Shown: positions 12,179 to 23,440, counted from the first letter of the stretch. The stretch: DNA of 64,000 nucleotides from Amylostereum areolatum (GCA_012932865.1 SAXG01000023.1:437559-501558), one strand, 5' to 3'. A program made the numbers and translations. The notes: generated by a model not told the origin, from the sequence alone.

Positions 12179-12834
12179 GACAAGCTGCACCCTTGGGGCC
12201 TTGATGCGACGGTGCTGGCGGAGGGGAAATAGCAGCTCGGGGACCGGAAAGGATTATATAGAAGCGTTGAGAAGAATCAGATGAAATCATGGCTGATACT
12301 TACGTGCGTACCGTGCTGGTGTGTTAGTAGTAGTGCGCACAGTGCAGTGCGCATGGCAGTCAGAATGAGAAAGGAATGGCCAGCTTCGTTCCTACGCTTG
12401 ACGACGACCAGAACGTACTGCATCAGACTTCATCAGCATCTAACAGGACAAGAGCCGAATCAGAAATGCGTCCAAGACGTCGAGTGCATGCGCGTATTGT
12501 GGGTGCACTGCACCGTGAACGCGGCTGACAGAACGCCGCCACTACTAGTACTCACCAGAGACGACGGGTTTGAGCTAAACAAATAGATATGCGCTACTAT
12601 TTCAGGTTTTCAATCGGGGGAAATGATAAGTAGGAAGAGATATTCAGAGCAGGAGTCCTGGAGGACTTGAACTGGACGACGATCTCAGCGGTCAGATGTG
12701 GGCGTTACCAAACTTATAAAACGTCCAAGATAAGATAAGTATTAGTGAATAGTACGTATTCATTCAGCATGCCCAGCAGTCCTGTTCAGGCTGCTCTTGT
12801 TCCAAAAAGACACAAGTGGACACTCTGGTATGCA
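12179..12834. other. Intergenic region between copies C and D
   Basis: This holds the promoter side of C (TATA-like box at 12253-12260) and the 3' side of D. I see no gene. The 101-codon frame at 12281 has no recognisable family. Confidence 0.4.
12253..12260 (-). promoter_or_regulatory. TATA-like box of gene C
   Basis: Read on -, TATATAAT lies about 75 bp before the ATG at 12178. The spacing agrees with genes A and B. Confidence 0.45.
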
Positions 12835-15397
12835 TTACCCTGTGTACTGGGGAGGCGGAGCTTCATCTCGCGGCGGAGAGATCTGGGAGCGTAGTTGCGT
12901 CATTACACCCTCCAGGATACGTCTCACCAATACGGGGACGTCTGCATCCTCACCCGTAGTCGCGAGCCTGCTCGACTCTTCCCGACTCTCTGATGCCAGT
13001 GGGGCGTTTGATCTCCTGGAGTCCGCAGTATCCGCATCTATCGATATTGGCTGTACACTGAGAGGTGGCTGAACTACAGCCCTCTTGCCGGTTGAGGACA
13101 TCATCATTGTCGGTGCAGCGGGGGTTTTTGACATGGACAGAGGCTGGGAGATGAATGGTTCAATCACCTGAGACTCGTCGTAGGGTGGAAGCGGGCGACG
13201 TGAGCTTCGGCGCCAGAGGAGAACCATGGTGCCTGCGATTAGGACGATACCGACCAAGCCGCCAACCACGCCGCCAACTATCGCCTTTCCATGAGAACTT
13301 GATGAGAAACGGACTGATGGTGTTGGCGACGATGGAGGTGACAGTGACGGTGACGGTGAAGGTGAAGGTGAACTGGAAGTAGTACCACATTTTATCGTCA
13401 GTGCAGGAATCGTCAGGGGCGTTATACTAGTATCACCTTCCGCCAGTGGATCCATTGGGCGACGGGAGAGCGAGATCGATCACGGAGTTCAAGGCGTAGA
13501 GTGCGATGACTTGAGAAAAAGGGTCGAATGATTGAAGGGCCGGGCCAGCCCAGTACGGAGAGTACACGTTACTTCCAGGTGTCTTTGCATTTACTTGAAT
13601 GGAGTTGAACTGCCACGTGATGAATCAGTATTCGTGCAAGGATGGGAACTTTTCACAAACCTGAACGGTAAGAAAGCTTGATATGAACTTCGCGATGTCG
13701 GAATCGGAATCACTTCGCGACCACACTTCGTGTAGTGCGCGGACAAATATGCCTTCCCAGGCGGTAAGGTAAAGTATTCAGCCGCAAAGGATGAATACAA
13801 CGTACGTTTGAACCCGTTTCCTACGTTGCTGAGTTCATCTCGGACATCTGGTCCTCACAGTTAGACTCAACGCCGTCAAAATGAGCTTGTCACATACTAC
13901 CCTCAACAATGACGCCGTCCGGACCAGTCCAAACCGGAAACGGGACTGACGTGGCGACGAGGGATTCTGCGCTGCGTGATGAGTTAGAAAGTGCTTCGAA
14001 AATGGCTGCTAGGGTACGCACAGAGCTGTCCATGTATTGTTCTTAGTCGCGTTGCCTAGTACCGAATAACCTTCGATCGCGAAGCCGGAGTTGTAGGTGA
14101 AGAGGAAGTTGGTGGCCGAAACTTGACAAGTTTTGACGTCGAAATTGTCAGACACCACAGTCCCATTGAACAGGTGGTCACGGATGAAGGCGGCGGAGAG
14201 CTCGGCGGCTGAGCTATATGTCGAGTTCGATGTGGCCTCGGCGAGATATGCTGAGAGCCTGAGAGAAAGAAGGATAGGCATCGCGAGCACAAAAGATCAA
14301 GATGAAGCGAACGTACGCGAGGAAAGCGCTGCAATGCTCATTAGTGAGAAGAGTATAACACATGCAGAGCTGGTTCGCACCCGACTGTTTCAACATTGAC
14401 AACGCTGTTGTTGGGATCCTCTGCGAACTGGAATATAGTAGGTTCGTAAGCGATAAATCCTCCCTGAAAGTTGGACATCCGACGGCCTACAAAAAAAACA
14501 CCACCAGCCACGGAAGCTGGATGTACTTGTGAGAGACACACACGATCGGAATGAATGCGAAACGCACATCCATTGCACTGGGCAGGGAGAGTAAAGTTGC
14601 GCGTGGGCTGCGATCCAGCTGCGACATGGTCGTCGGTGATCAGATACTGAGATGTATAGTCCCAAGCGTTGGCTGCGGTGCGCAGAAAGGACGAATCGTT
14701 GTAGGCTCGAAATGTGTAATATGCCGTCAGGCCCCAAAGCCTACAACACAGTGAACGTTATTTAACAGTGTGTACGATGTGAGGATGCCACTGTGAAGGG
14801 ACACTCACGCGCTATCGCTATTGAGCTTGAGCTAAACGGTAAGTAACATCATCAGTATCGAGGTTACGGATGACGTGGATACGGCAGGGAATACCCTACA
14901 AATGGACATGGTAAGTATCATCAACAGAGCAATATGGTGCTCACGTAGGCAGTGCAAAACTCGGGTGAAGGTTGAGGTACGTTGGGATGCTGCTGACAAC
15001 AATGCTTCGATATGTTGTATTTCCAGTTATCCAGTCGTTCAGAGCGAAACTTGCGAACAGACTTGCAGCGGTACTAGGACTTGAAAGCGCTGGCAGGATG
15101 TATCATGAAAATGGTGGCGATGACGATGAAGAACGCACATACCATCAATGGTGCCAGCAGTGCTGTCTATCAATGGTGCCAACTGACCGATAGTATCTTG
15201 TGCGATTTGTGCGCGGTCCGTGCGAGAAAGATTCGAGGTAGTATTCTGCGGTCACCCTTGTTAGTGTCTCTCGCAGCCATGGATGAGACAAAACAATGCA
15301 CCTGCCATGTCGATGGTATCGCAAAGTTCTGTCCGACCACACAGATGGAGGACAACAAAAAAAAGCCTGGAAGATTCAACCGGCTGGAAGGGCGCAT
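12835..15397 (-). CDS. GH76-like single-pass membrane protein, copy D
   Basis: The ATG at 15397 gives MRPSSRLNLPGFFLLSSICV, a signal peptide, then GQNFAIPSTWQ. Exons on - read WGLTAYYTFRAYND, AAELSAAFIRDHLFNGTVV, SGFAIEGYSVLGNATKNN and then the C-terminal lumenal block near 13,700. A Ser/Pro linker is encoded by a hexanucleotide repeat. The membrane helix is AIVGGVVGGLVGIVLIAGTM, followed by RRSSRR. The tail includes VPVLVRRILEGVMTQLR and ends APPPQYTG, a PPxY motif. Copy D is closest to E; introns and upstream DNA also match, so a roughly 3 kb unit was duplicated in tandem. D preserves the empty TA site that holds a MITE in E. No disabling change was noticed. Confidence 0.75.
13335..13376 (-). 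repeat. Coding hexanucleotide repeat, Ser-Pro linker of copy D
   Basis: GGTGAC/GGTGAA hexamers on + read as alternating Ser-Pro on -, in the linker just before the membrane helix. Copy E has a more degenerate version at about 16,400-16,450. Such a tract can change length by slippage without breaking the frame. Confidence 0.6.
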
Positions 15398-15925
15398 ATG
15401 GCGTATGTAACCGACACCTGCCAGCGGTCAGTGGGAGAGAAAGGGATCGCGTGTGCAGATGGCCAGACAGCAAGATATAAGACTCGGAATTCCTGAAGCA
15501 GCGTATCGCCAGTTTGACGCCACTGGCGTCAGGCTTCGCTTCTGATTGCAACAGGTCACAAACCTGTACTTACAAGGAAAACCATGCTGGGCAAACCTCG
15601 TGCTGTACGGCCAAGCGTCAGATAAGATTCAACTTGGGATCTTGAATGCTGCAGGAGGATCGAAGTCAGAAACCATCGACCAGCTCAAGACAGTTGCGCA
15701 CCTATTGTATGGAAACTCGTGATGCAAGCAACGATAAAGCACCGTGTTTGCATCCTACATCTGTTTCACGACTGCTTTTGCATCCTCCAGGCAGAGTAAC
15801 GGTCAGCGGTCAAATATGATTGTTGCGTAAAACGTCCAAGACAGGTATGATAAAATGGTAGGAATTCGTTTGGCATGCCGGCAGTCCTGCTCGATCCAAA
15901 AAGCCACTGAACGTTCCGTTATGTT
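15398..15925. other. Intergenic region between copies D and E
   Basis: The part at about 15,560-15,790 resembles 18,870-19,050, upstream of copy E, so it belongs to the duplicated unit. A weak TATA-like sequence lies at 15,475-15,480. No gene is seen. Confidence 0.45.
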
Positions 15926-18636
15926 TTACCCTTCGTACTGGGGAGGCGGAGCTTCGTCTCGCGACGGAGAGATCCCCAAGCGTATCTGCGTCATCACGCC
16001 CTCCAAATCACGTCTCACCAGTACTGGGAAATCCTCACCCATAGTCTCGACCCCGCGTGACCTTCCCTGACTTTCTGGGGGTACGTTCGATCGCCTTGAC
16101 GTCGTTGGATCCGTGCTCATTGATCGTGACTGTGCGTTGAGAGTTGGCTGAACTGCAGTCCTCTTGCCACTTGAGGATATCATCGTTGTCGGTGCGACGG
16201 ACGAGTCCCACGTAGACAGAAGATGGGAGATGAAGGGGTCGATTGCCTGAGACTCGTCGCGGGGTAGAAGCGGGCGACGTGAGCTTCGGCTCCAGAGGAG
16301 AATCACGGTGCCTGCGATTACTAGGACAGTTCCGACCACACCGCCAACCACACCGCCGACTATCGCTCCAACATGAGAGCTTGATGAGGAACGGGCTGAT
16401 GGTGATGGTGAAAGTGAAGTTGACGGTGAAGATGAAGGTGACGGTGAACTGTGAATAGCAAGCGTTGTATCGTCAGCGCAAGCATCATCGGAGATGTGGT
16501 AGTATCACCTTCCGCTGGCGGTTCCATTAGACGCCGGCTGAACTATATCGATCGCGGAGTTCAAGGCATAAAGTGCGATGACTTGAGACACAGCGTGGAG
16601 CTTCTCAAAGGCAGGGCCATCCCAGAATGGAGAGTACGCGTTACTCCCAGGAATCTTTGCATTTGCTTGGATGGAGTTGAACTGTCATATAACATGAAAA
16701 GACGACGATGCAGGCATGGGAAGTCCGCACATACCTGAATGGTGAGAAAGCTTGCTATAAACTTCGCAATATCGGAATCGGGGTCACTCCGCAACCATAC
16801 CTCGTGGAGTGCGCGGACGAATATGCCTTCACTCCAGGTGGTACATCAGGAAAAACCTCCCTTACTAAAAATCTACTAATTAGAGGGGGACCTTCCTAAT
16901 TCCCTGTTCCCGCTGCCAACCTGCAAGGCACTACGTCAACGTAGGTCCCTGTCACCCTTCTGGCCTCAACTATGTATTTGAAGTGCAAATATGAGGTCAA
17001 TGTCGACGACGGTGCATCGAAATGTGTACGGGGTTTTGTGAGAATAGAGCCCGTTAGTTCACTTTAGGAAGGTCCCCCTCTAACTAGCGCTAATTTGCTG
17101 GATTTGTTGATTTTAGTAAGGGAGGTTTTTCCTGATGTAAGGCGAAGACTTCGGGCAAGGGATATTATGACATACGCTTAAACCCGTTTTTTACCTTGCT
17201 GAGTTTAGTTTTGTCATCTAGTCCTCGCAGTCAAACTCAGCACCATCAACGCAAGCTTGATTCGTACATACCTTCAGCAATGACGCCGTCTGGATTAGTC
17301 CACGCCGGAAACGGGACTGACGTAGCGACGAGGGACTCTGCGCTGTGCAATGAGTTAGAAAGTACTTGGAAATGGATGTATGGCTGCCGGGTACGCACAG
17401 AGCTGTCCATGTATTGTTCTTAGTCGCATTGCCTAGTACCGAATAACCTTCGATCGCGAAGCCGGAGTCGTGAGTGAAGACAAAGTCGGCAGCAGAAACT
17501 TGACAAGCTTTGACATCGAAATCGTAGGACACCATAGTCCCATTGAATAGGTGGTCACGGATGAAGGCGGCGGAAAGCTCGGCGGCTGAGCTATATGTCG
17601 AGTTTGATGTGGCCTCGGCGAGATATGCTGAGAGCCTGGAAGAAGAAGAATACATCATCGCGAACATAAGAGACCACATTGACACGCACGTACACAAGAA
17701 AGGGTCTGCAATGCTCGTCAGTGAGAAGAACATAACATCATGCAGGGCTGTATCGCACCCAACGGTTTCACCATTGACAGCCCCGTCGCTGGAATCCTCT
17801 GTCTAGGTCAGTAAGCGACAGATCCTCTCTGAAAGCTGGTCATCAACCTACCGAAAATACACCACCAGCCACAGAAGCTGGGTGCACCTGTCAGGGATGC
17901 GCGCGGTCAAAATGAATACGAGACGCACAGCCATTGCACTGGGTAGGGAGTTCAAAGTCGCGCGTAGGATGCGATCCAGCTCCCACCTGGGCATCGGTGA
18001 TCAGATACCGGGATGCGTAGTCCCAAGCGTTGGTTGCGGTGTGCAGAAAGGACGAATCGTTGTAGGCTCGAAAAGTGTAATACGCCGTAAGGCCCCAAAT
18101 CCTACAACACAATGAGCATTAGCCATATGTACGAGGCGACAATACCACGAAGGAACATTACGCACGCGCTATCACTAGCAACTCCCAAGTCTGGCTGAAG
18201 GCCAAGAAACGTTGGGATGTTGCTGACTACAATGCTTTTGTAGGTTGTATCGCCAGTTATCCAGTCGTTCAGAGCGAAACTTGCGAACAGGCTTGCAGTG
18301 GCATTAAGGGTTGTAAGCGCTGGTGGAACATATCATGAAGATAGCGGCGACGACAACAACGAACACACATACCACTATCAATGGTGCCAGTGGCGCTGTC
18401 TATCAGTGGCGCCAACTGACCGATGGCATCTCGTGCGATCTGCGCGCGGTCTGTACGGGAAAGACTTGAGGTGGTATTCTGCGGTCATCCTCATCAGCTT
18501 CTCTCGCAGCCATGAACAAGGCAAAAAGCTGCACCTGCCATGTCGACGGTATGGTGAAGCTCTGTCCAGCCACACCGTGACAGACGGAGGACAGGAAAAA
18601 GAAGCCTAGAAAACTTGACTGGCTGGAAAGGAGCAT
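15926..18636 (-). CDS. GH76-like single-pass membrane protein, copy E
   Basis: The ATG at 18636 opens the signal peptide MLLSSQSSFLGFFFLSSVCH, then GQSFTIPSTWQ. Exons read WGLTAYYTFRAYND at about 18,090, AAELSAAFIRDHLFNG at about 17,570, SGFAIEGYSVLGNATKNN at about 17,450 and DIAKFIASFLTIQ at about 16,750. The membrane helix (VGGVVGTVLVIAGTVILL) is followed by SRSSRR; the tail has FPVLVRRDLEGVMTQIR and ends APPPQYEG. A 294 bp MITE sits inside one intron (16,844-17,137) and leaves both splice borders in place, making that intron unusually long. Copy E is the closest relative of D. I see no coding break, but splicing across the enlarged intron is untested. Confidence 0.7.
16844..17137. mobile_element. 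294 bp Tc1/mariner-type MITE in an intron of copy E
   Basis: The first 27 bases (starting CATCAGGAAAAACCTCCC) recur inverted at the right end. A second matching block (TTAGAGGGGGACCTTCC) lies further in on both sides. The element is flanked by TA at 16,842-16,843 and 17,138-17,139. Paralogue D has the same intron with a single TA (about 13,765) and no insert, which fixes the ends and the TA duplication. There is no coding frame. Insertion came after the D/E duplication. Confidence 0.85.
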
Positions 18637-19499
18637 GTGGCCTATGTGGACCGACACTTTCCGGCAGACCGAACAAGGACGAATCACAGTTATCAGTAGG
18701 GAAAGGGAGAAAGGGGGATCCTGTGTGCTGATGCCAGACGGCAGGGTAAATATACGGATTCCTAGAGTACCAAGTGTCGCCAGACACCATGATTGAAATG
18801 AGACTTCACTTCGGATCGGACAGACCCCAAACCTGTGCAGGGAGATCCATGCTTGGCTAGCCTTGTGTTGCACGGATAGGTGCCAAAATTCAAACTTCGA
18901 GCTTCAACTGGGAATCTCAGTTGCTGCAAAAGGATCGGAATCAGAAACTACCCGATTAACTCAGGAAAGTTGCATACCTATCGTATGGAAGCGTGATGAA
19001 GCAATGGTGAAGTACTACGCCGTTTGGATCCTACATCTTTCTCACAACTGCCTTTGCATCCTAGAGGGGAAAGGGATCGCGTGCGCAGACAGCGAGGTAT
19101 ATGTAGGAATGTTAGAAGAGATGCATCATCGGGCGCGGGGCCTCAGCGGTACGGCATTTGGTGACAAAGATACGAGGATACGTAACTCTACGTACACTGG
19201 ATAGAATACCATATGTATGCTTCGTGGTAATGCTTTCCATCATATGCGCCCCTTCCGGGAGCTGATTATCCAAACGGTCAATGACGAGTCGACACTGAAC
19301 GCCCGCCCAGGCCCCAGAGACCGACAGATGTTCCTAGGGACAAAGTCAGCGTTTTCGGGGCGAGTATCTATTCAAGAAACAAAAATACCTTTGCTGATGC
19401 ACTATTGTCGCGGTGTATAGCTAATAGGGATGAGAGTTGGGAATGAGGATGGGTTGGCTCCAAAGTTTCCAAAATCTAGAAAATGATGACAGATAGAGA
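18637..19499. other. Upstream region of copy E with a probable deletion joint
   Basis: 18,870-19,050 matches the region upstream of copy D (15,560-15,790). At about 19,060 the similarity switches to a second promoter-like block (GGGATCGCGTG and GTATATG at about 19,073-19,103) that resembles the proximal promoter of copy D, but no GH76 gene follows. This looks like two intergenic segments joined after loss of a gene copy. A weak TATA-like sequence for copy E is at 18,749-18,756. Confidence 0.4.
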
Positions 19500-19685
19500 G
19501 CCGGATCCGCCTTCCTAAAAGGCTGATGGGACGTTTGTGGTCGGTTTCGGTGCAGAGACGGACAGTTCAATGAGTATTGTTGTCGAGGAGGGGCGCCAGA
19601 GGCGTTCAATGGAACCGGACGGAGGTAAGTAGGACGGGTTTCTGGTTTTGTTTGGTCTTGTTAGGATCAGAGGCTATTGGCGTCC
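19500..19685 (-). pseudogene. KGD4 5' fragment (exon 1 and leader)
   Basis: This stretch aligns with 9,171-9,335, the first exon and upstream DNA of KGD4, with many substitutions. Matching landmarks include GGATCAGAGGCTATTG at the far end and GCAGAGACGGA in the exon. The ATG is lost and the reading frame has a stop, so it cannot make Kgd4. The order, a KGD4 fragment followed by a GH76-like 3' end on -, repeats the order at 9.2-9.5 kb. This argues that one duplication carried both. Confidence 0.7.
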
Positions 19686-20243
19686 GCGATTATATTCGCT
19701 TTGCTCTGCGCGTGCACTACATAAGTACAAAATTACTCGCAGGATCCGCTCCCGTTTGCGGGAGCATGACACCCTTATGTGTCCCGAACTTTCTCGTGCA
19801 CCTATATGTTCCCCTCGAACTACTTATCATTCTACCTCAGGCTGAAAGGACGACCTCCGTTTGACCTCCGTCTCTTGAATTTGGATGACTCCGAGTGATC
19901 GATACTGACCGATACGCTACGGTCGCTCCGCTCCTACGTTTTGATCTCGGGAACGAGTCGTAGCCCAAGGTTATGCTCGTCGTCGATCCGAGTGCGTCGC
20001 CGTCACAGCCTCGGTCCTAAACTTGAAGCCCTGTTCTACTTCTATGGCACGCACATAGAGATGTCGCTGACAAATTATTAAAAGAGCGAATGCCCGAAAT
20101 TGTCATAAATACATCCATGGTACGGCGTGCCCTAAAAATAAGTATCTCCACCAACTTTGAATCGACAAAGCACGGGAAGTAAGCAAGATGGTCCTCGCAT
20201 GGACTCCACGTCCTCTGGAGACGGATACCTTGAATCGAGAATA
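19686..20243. other. Spacer between KGD4 fragment and copy F
   Basis: No gene is recognised. A short hairpin (GCTCCCG, loop, CGGGAGC) lies at about 19,749-19,766. The stretch corresponds in position to the KGD4/C spacer but has diverged. Confidence 0.35.
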
Positions 20244-22187
20244 TCATCCTTCGTACTGGGGAGGTGGAGCATCGTCTTGCAACGGAGACCTCTCCGAGCG
20301 CATCTGAGTCAATACGTTTTCCACGATACGTCTCATCCAGACTGGGTCATCCCCACCCGCAGTCTCGACTCTTCCCGAATCTTCCCGATTCACAGCCGGC
20401 GGCGCTGTCGCGGTGCCCATATCCACTGATATCGTTTGTGCAGTTGGTTGATCCACAATTCTCTTGCCACTTGTCGAAGTTATCACCGTCCGTATGCCAG
20501 ATGTGTTGAAGATGGAAAGTGGCTGGGTGATGAACGGGTCGATGTCGTGGGACGGGGACACGTGTCGGCGAGAATAAAATTCCTTGATTCTGCAAGGTAA
20601 GGCGGAGACGTCAATTGCAAGAGACGATGGTGCCGCACTTTTATACCCGGTGCACACGTCACCGAGAGAATATTGGTCCCCTAGTCCCCGCAGTCAATCT
20701 CAGCGTCGCGAAAATAAATGTTGGCACACACTTACCCTCATTAATGACACCGTCTGGGCCGGTCCATGCCCAAAATGGGCCTGTTGTCGCAATGAGATTG
20801 TACGCACTTTGGAAATGAGTTAGGGGTGCCCTGGGGTCGACTTTGAGTGACTGGATAGAGCACGCACAGGGATGTCCATGTATCGTTCTTAGTCACATAA
20901 GACCGAAAAGCCTTCGATCGCGAAACCGGAGTCGTAGGTGAATATGAAGTCAGCATCAGATACTTGGCAGCCTTTGACGTCGAAATTGTCCCAAATTAGG
21001 GTCCCATTGTACAGATGGTCGCGGATGAACGCCGCTGAGAGTTCAGCGGCTGAAGTATATGTTGAATTTGAGGTGGCTTCGGCGAGATATGCTGAGAGCC
21101 TGTGAAAGGAAAAGGTAGGGCGATCGTGAGCACAGCTGCCAGCAGCACCGCGAGGAAGGATGCGTACGCAAGGAAGGGCCTGAAATGCTCATTAATAACA
21201 AAACAAAAAAGATAAAGGATTGGGTCGCACCCGACTGTTTCTCCATTGACGCCCCCGTCACTGGAAACACCTGGGACCTAAATCAGTAAACAACATGTTG
21301 GCCCTACAATCACGGTTCCACCATACCCAAAATACACCGCCAGCCACAGAAGCTAAGGGATCGTGTGTGTGAGGAATGACGCCGCCATTAATAACAGAGA
21401 GACTCACATCCATTACACTGGGGAGGGAAGGTAAAGTTACGTGTGGGCTGGCGTCCAGTTTGAGCCTGGGCATCGGTGATTAGATACTGGGACGCATGGT
21501 CCCAAACTTTGATCACGTTGGATAAAAACGACGAATCGTTGTAAGCGCGAAATGTATAGTACGCCGTAAGGCCCCAGAGCCTACCGAAGAAGTGTTAGCA
21601 GGAGTCCGCGAAGGTGTGAGGAACTACTACACACAAGCCATCGCTGTTGACTTGCTCCCTAAAACCAAAGACATGAGCACTACTATCACCCACAGCAGAT
21701 GTTACACCAGCTCACCGCGATACTCCGCCATTCGGAAGGAAGCTAAAGTAATACGGGATGTTGTTGATTATGGTGCTTTTATAAGTCGTCTCTCCGGTTA
21801 TCCAGTCGTTCAGTGCGAGGACTGCGAATAAGCTTGCAGTAGTAGAGATCGGAAGCGCTATCGAAATGCATTGTAGAAATGGTGGCCACGATGACGATGA
21901 ATAACGCACATACCACTGGCATCCGATCCTGAGGTGCTGCCGGCGCCGGCGCTCTCTATCAATGGAATCAACTGACCGATGGCATCTTGAGCGACCTGCG
22001 CACGGTCACCACGAGAGATGTTCGAGGTGGAATCCTAGCGTAGTCTCCGTCAGTCTTACACGAAACCGTGAACAAGACAGATAATCGCACCTTCCATGTT
22101 GACTGTATCGTGAAGTCCTGTGCGACTACACGGACGAGGAACAGTGGCCAGAAATATGAGAAACTGATACCGCTGGAAGGATGCATG
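20244..22187 (-). pseudogene. GH76-like copy F, internally deleted
   Basis: The start is preserved: the ATG at 22187 gives MHPSSGISFSYFWPLFLV, then AQDFTIQSTWK. Exons for WGLTAYYTFRAYND, AAELSAAFIRDHLYNGTLI and FAIEGFSV can be followed to about 20,740 with small changes. The gene then jumps at about 20,580-20,700 straight to the distal cytosolic tail (DIDPFITQPLSIFN to PPPQYEG). Missing are the last part of the lumenal domain, the Ser/Pro linker and the membrane helix. It is about 1.94 kb against 2.3-2.7 kb for the others. A product, if made, would lack its anchor, so I call it a pseudogene. A secreted truncated protein remains possible. Confidence 0.7.
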
Positions 22188-23129
22188 TGTTGCCGATTTG
22201 AACGTTCAGTTCCAACAAGATAAACGAAGTTTAATGCGAGATGATCAACGAGAGGGGACAGTGTTTTCGTGTGCAGGTAGGGGGGTATATATGTGAATTG
22301 CCGAGTAGGTGTCGTCAGGCGTGAGGACTCAGCAAATGAATAGATAGTAAGATACATATCTATACGTGTACTGGACAACGTTTCGCAAGGACGTTCCAAG
22401 GGCAGAACTTGCCAAGGCGAGAGGCCTTATGCAACCCCTACAGGAGTTGGTTTGCGAACGACGCCGACAACTGTGCCTACAGAGTTCCTGACAGTGATCA
22501 CAGTGCTTTTGTGACGCACAATTGATGAAAAAGCATACTGTACCTTGATCCATAAATTATCTTTGCGGTGCGCTAGTCGTGCAGAAAGGGCTTAGACACT
22601 GTTAGAGGGAAATGTAGCGAGCGACGGGCAAGAGCACTGAGCAGGTTATCAACTCGCGTCAAGAGAAACATGAATTAGTCTCCCAGAGGCAGACGAGATA
22701 ATTCGTCAACACTTCTCAAGTTCAGGATCCTCTTATCTGGCGTCTGCTTCCATTACGGGCGTTGTTATCGAGTGTCCAAGGGAGCGTGATTGCCGGATTT
22801 CGGCATGTCACGTGTACAAGACATCAGAGCTCGTCAGTCAAGCCGCTCACAAGTCGACGAGCATAAATTAGAGCCTCAGGCCTCAAGGACCTCCTTCGAG
22901 TTCAACACAATTTGTTAGCACATGTATAATAGCACAAGTATGTGTAAAGGAAGATCAGAAGCCCTGAGGCCTTGAGTATAATACAGATAGAGCAGGATAG
23001 AGCACGAATGAAAACAACAATCGAGCTTGACCCTTCCTTTAATGAAGTTCCTTGCCTAGAGGCATCAAGCTTGGGCTCGAGAGCTGGGTAGTTGATTGGT
23101 ATATGTTTAAATTGACGACGAGCAACGTA
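22188..23129. other. Gene-poor stretch upstream of copy F
   Basis: The first 100 bp contain the F promoter with a TATA-like run. Beyond about 22,400 I recognise no gene, RNA or repeat. Short frames on both strands lack motifs. Confidence 0.4.
22286..22292 (-). promoter_or_regulatory. TATA-like box of copy F
   Basis: TATATAT lies about 100 bp before the ATG at 22187. It is preserved although the gene body is deleted. Confidence 0.4.
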
Positions 23130-23440
23130 CTTTGAGTGGTGTATTCGTAGATGCAGTGGGCTGCAACAATTGACGGTGCTTTTTGTCCTTCTTGCCAGTG
23201 GTACGTGGTGGTGCGCATCCATGGCCGCAATGACGGATAGCGCGCAAAGGTTGCTCTTCTGCCGACCGTAGGAGACGATGCAAACAATGACCTTCTTCCA
23301 GCTGTCCGTCCCACACATCTTATTACGCCCGCACTTACAGTGAGTGATGGGCAATGTTCTTCATGACACCGTGCATGGAGCGCGTGGACAGCGCGTCGTC
23401 CTCGTAGTACATCATCGTCGCAATGGAAAGCATTGTGTGC
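23130..23440 (-). pseudogene. Chitin synthase exon relic
   Basis: Read on - from 23,433, the stretch gives MLSIATMMYYEDDALSTRSM, then HGVMKNIAHHC, GTDSWKKVIVCIVSYGRQK and ALSVIAAMD. It ends IYEYTTQ next to a GTACGT splice donor at about 23,130. These are the successive signatures of the GT2 chitin synthase catalytic domain (normally MLTVYNEDE.., GVFKNIA, WKK..VCI.SDGR, IYEYTTQ). The invariant SDGR appears as SYGR, and reaching IYEYTTQ needs a change of frame at about 23,200, so the copy is broken. No other chitin synthase exon is found nearby. An AG acceptor precedes the fragment, so it looks like one exon of a duplicated gene. Confidence 0.75.
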
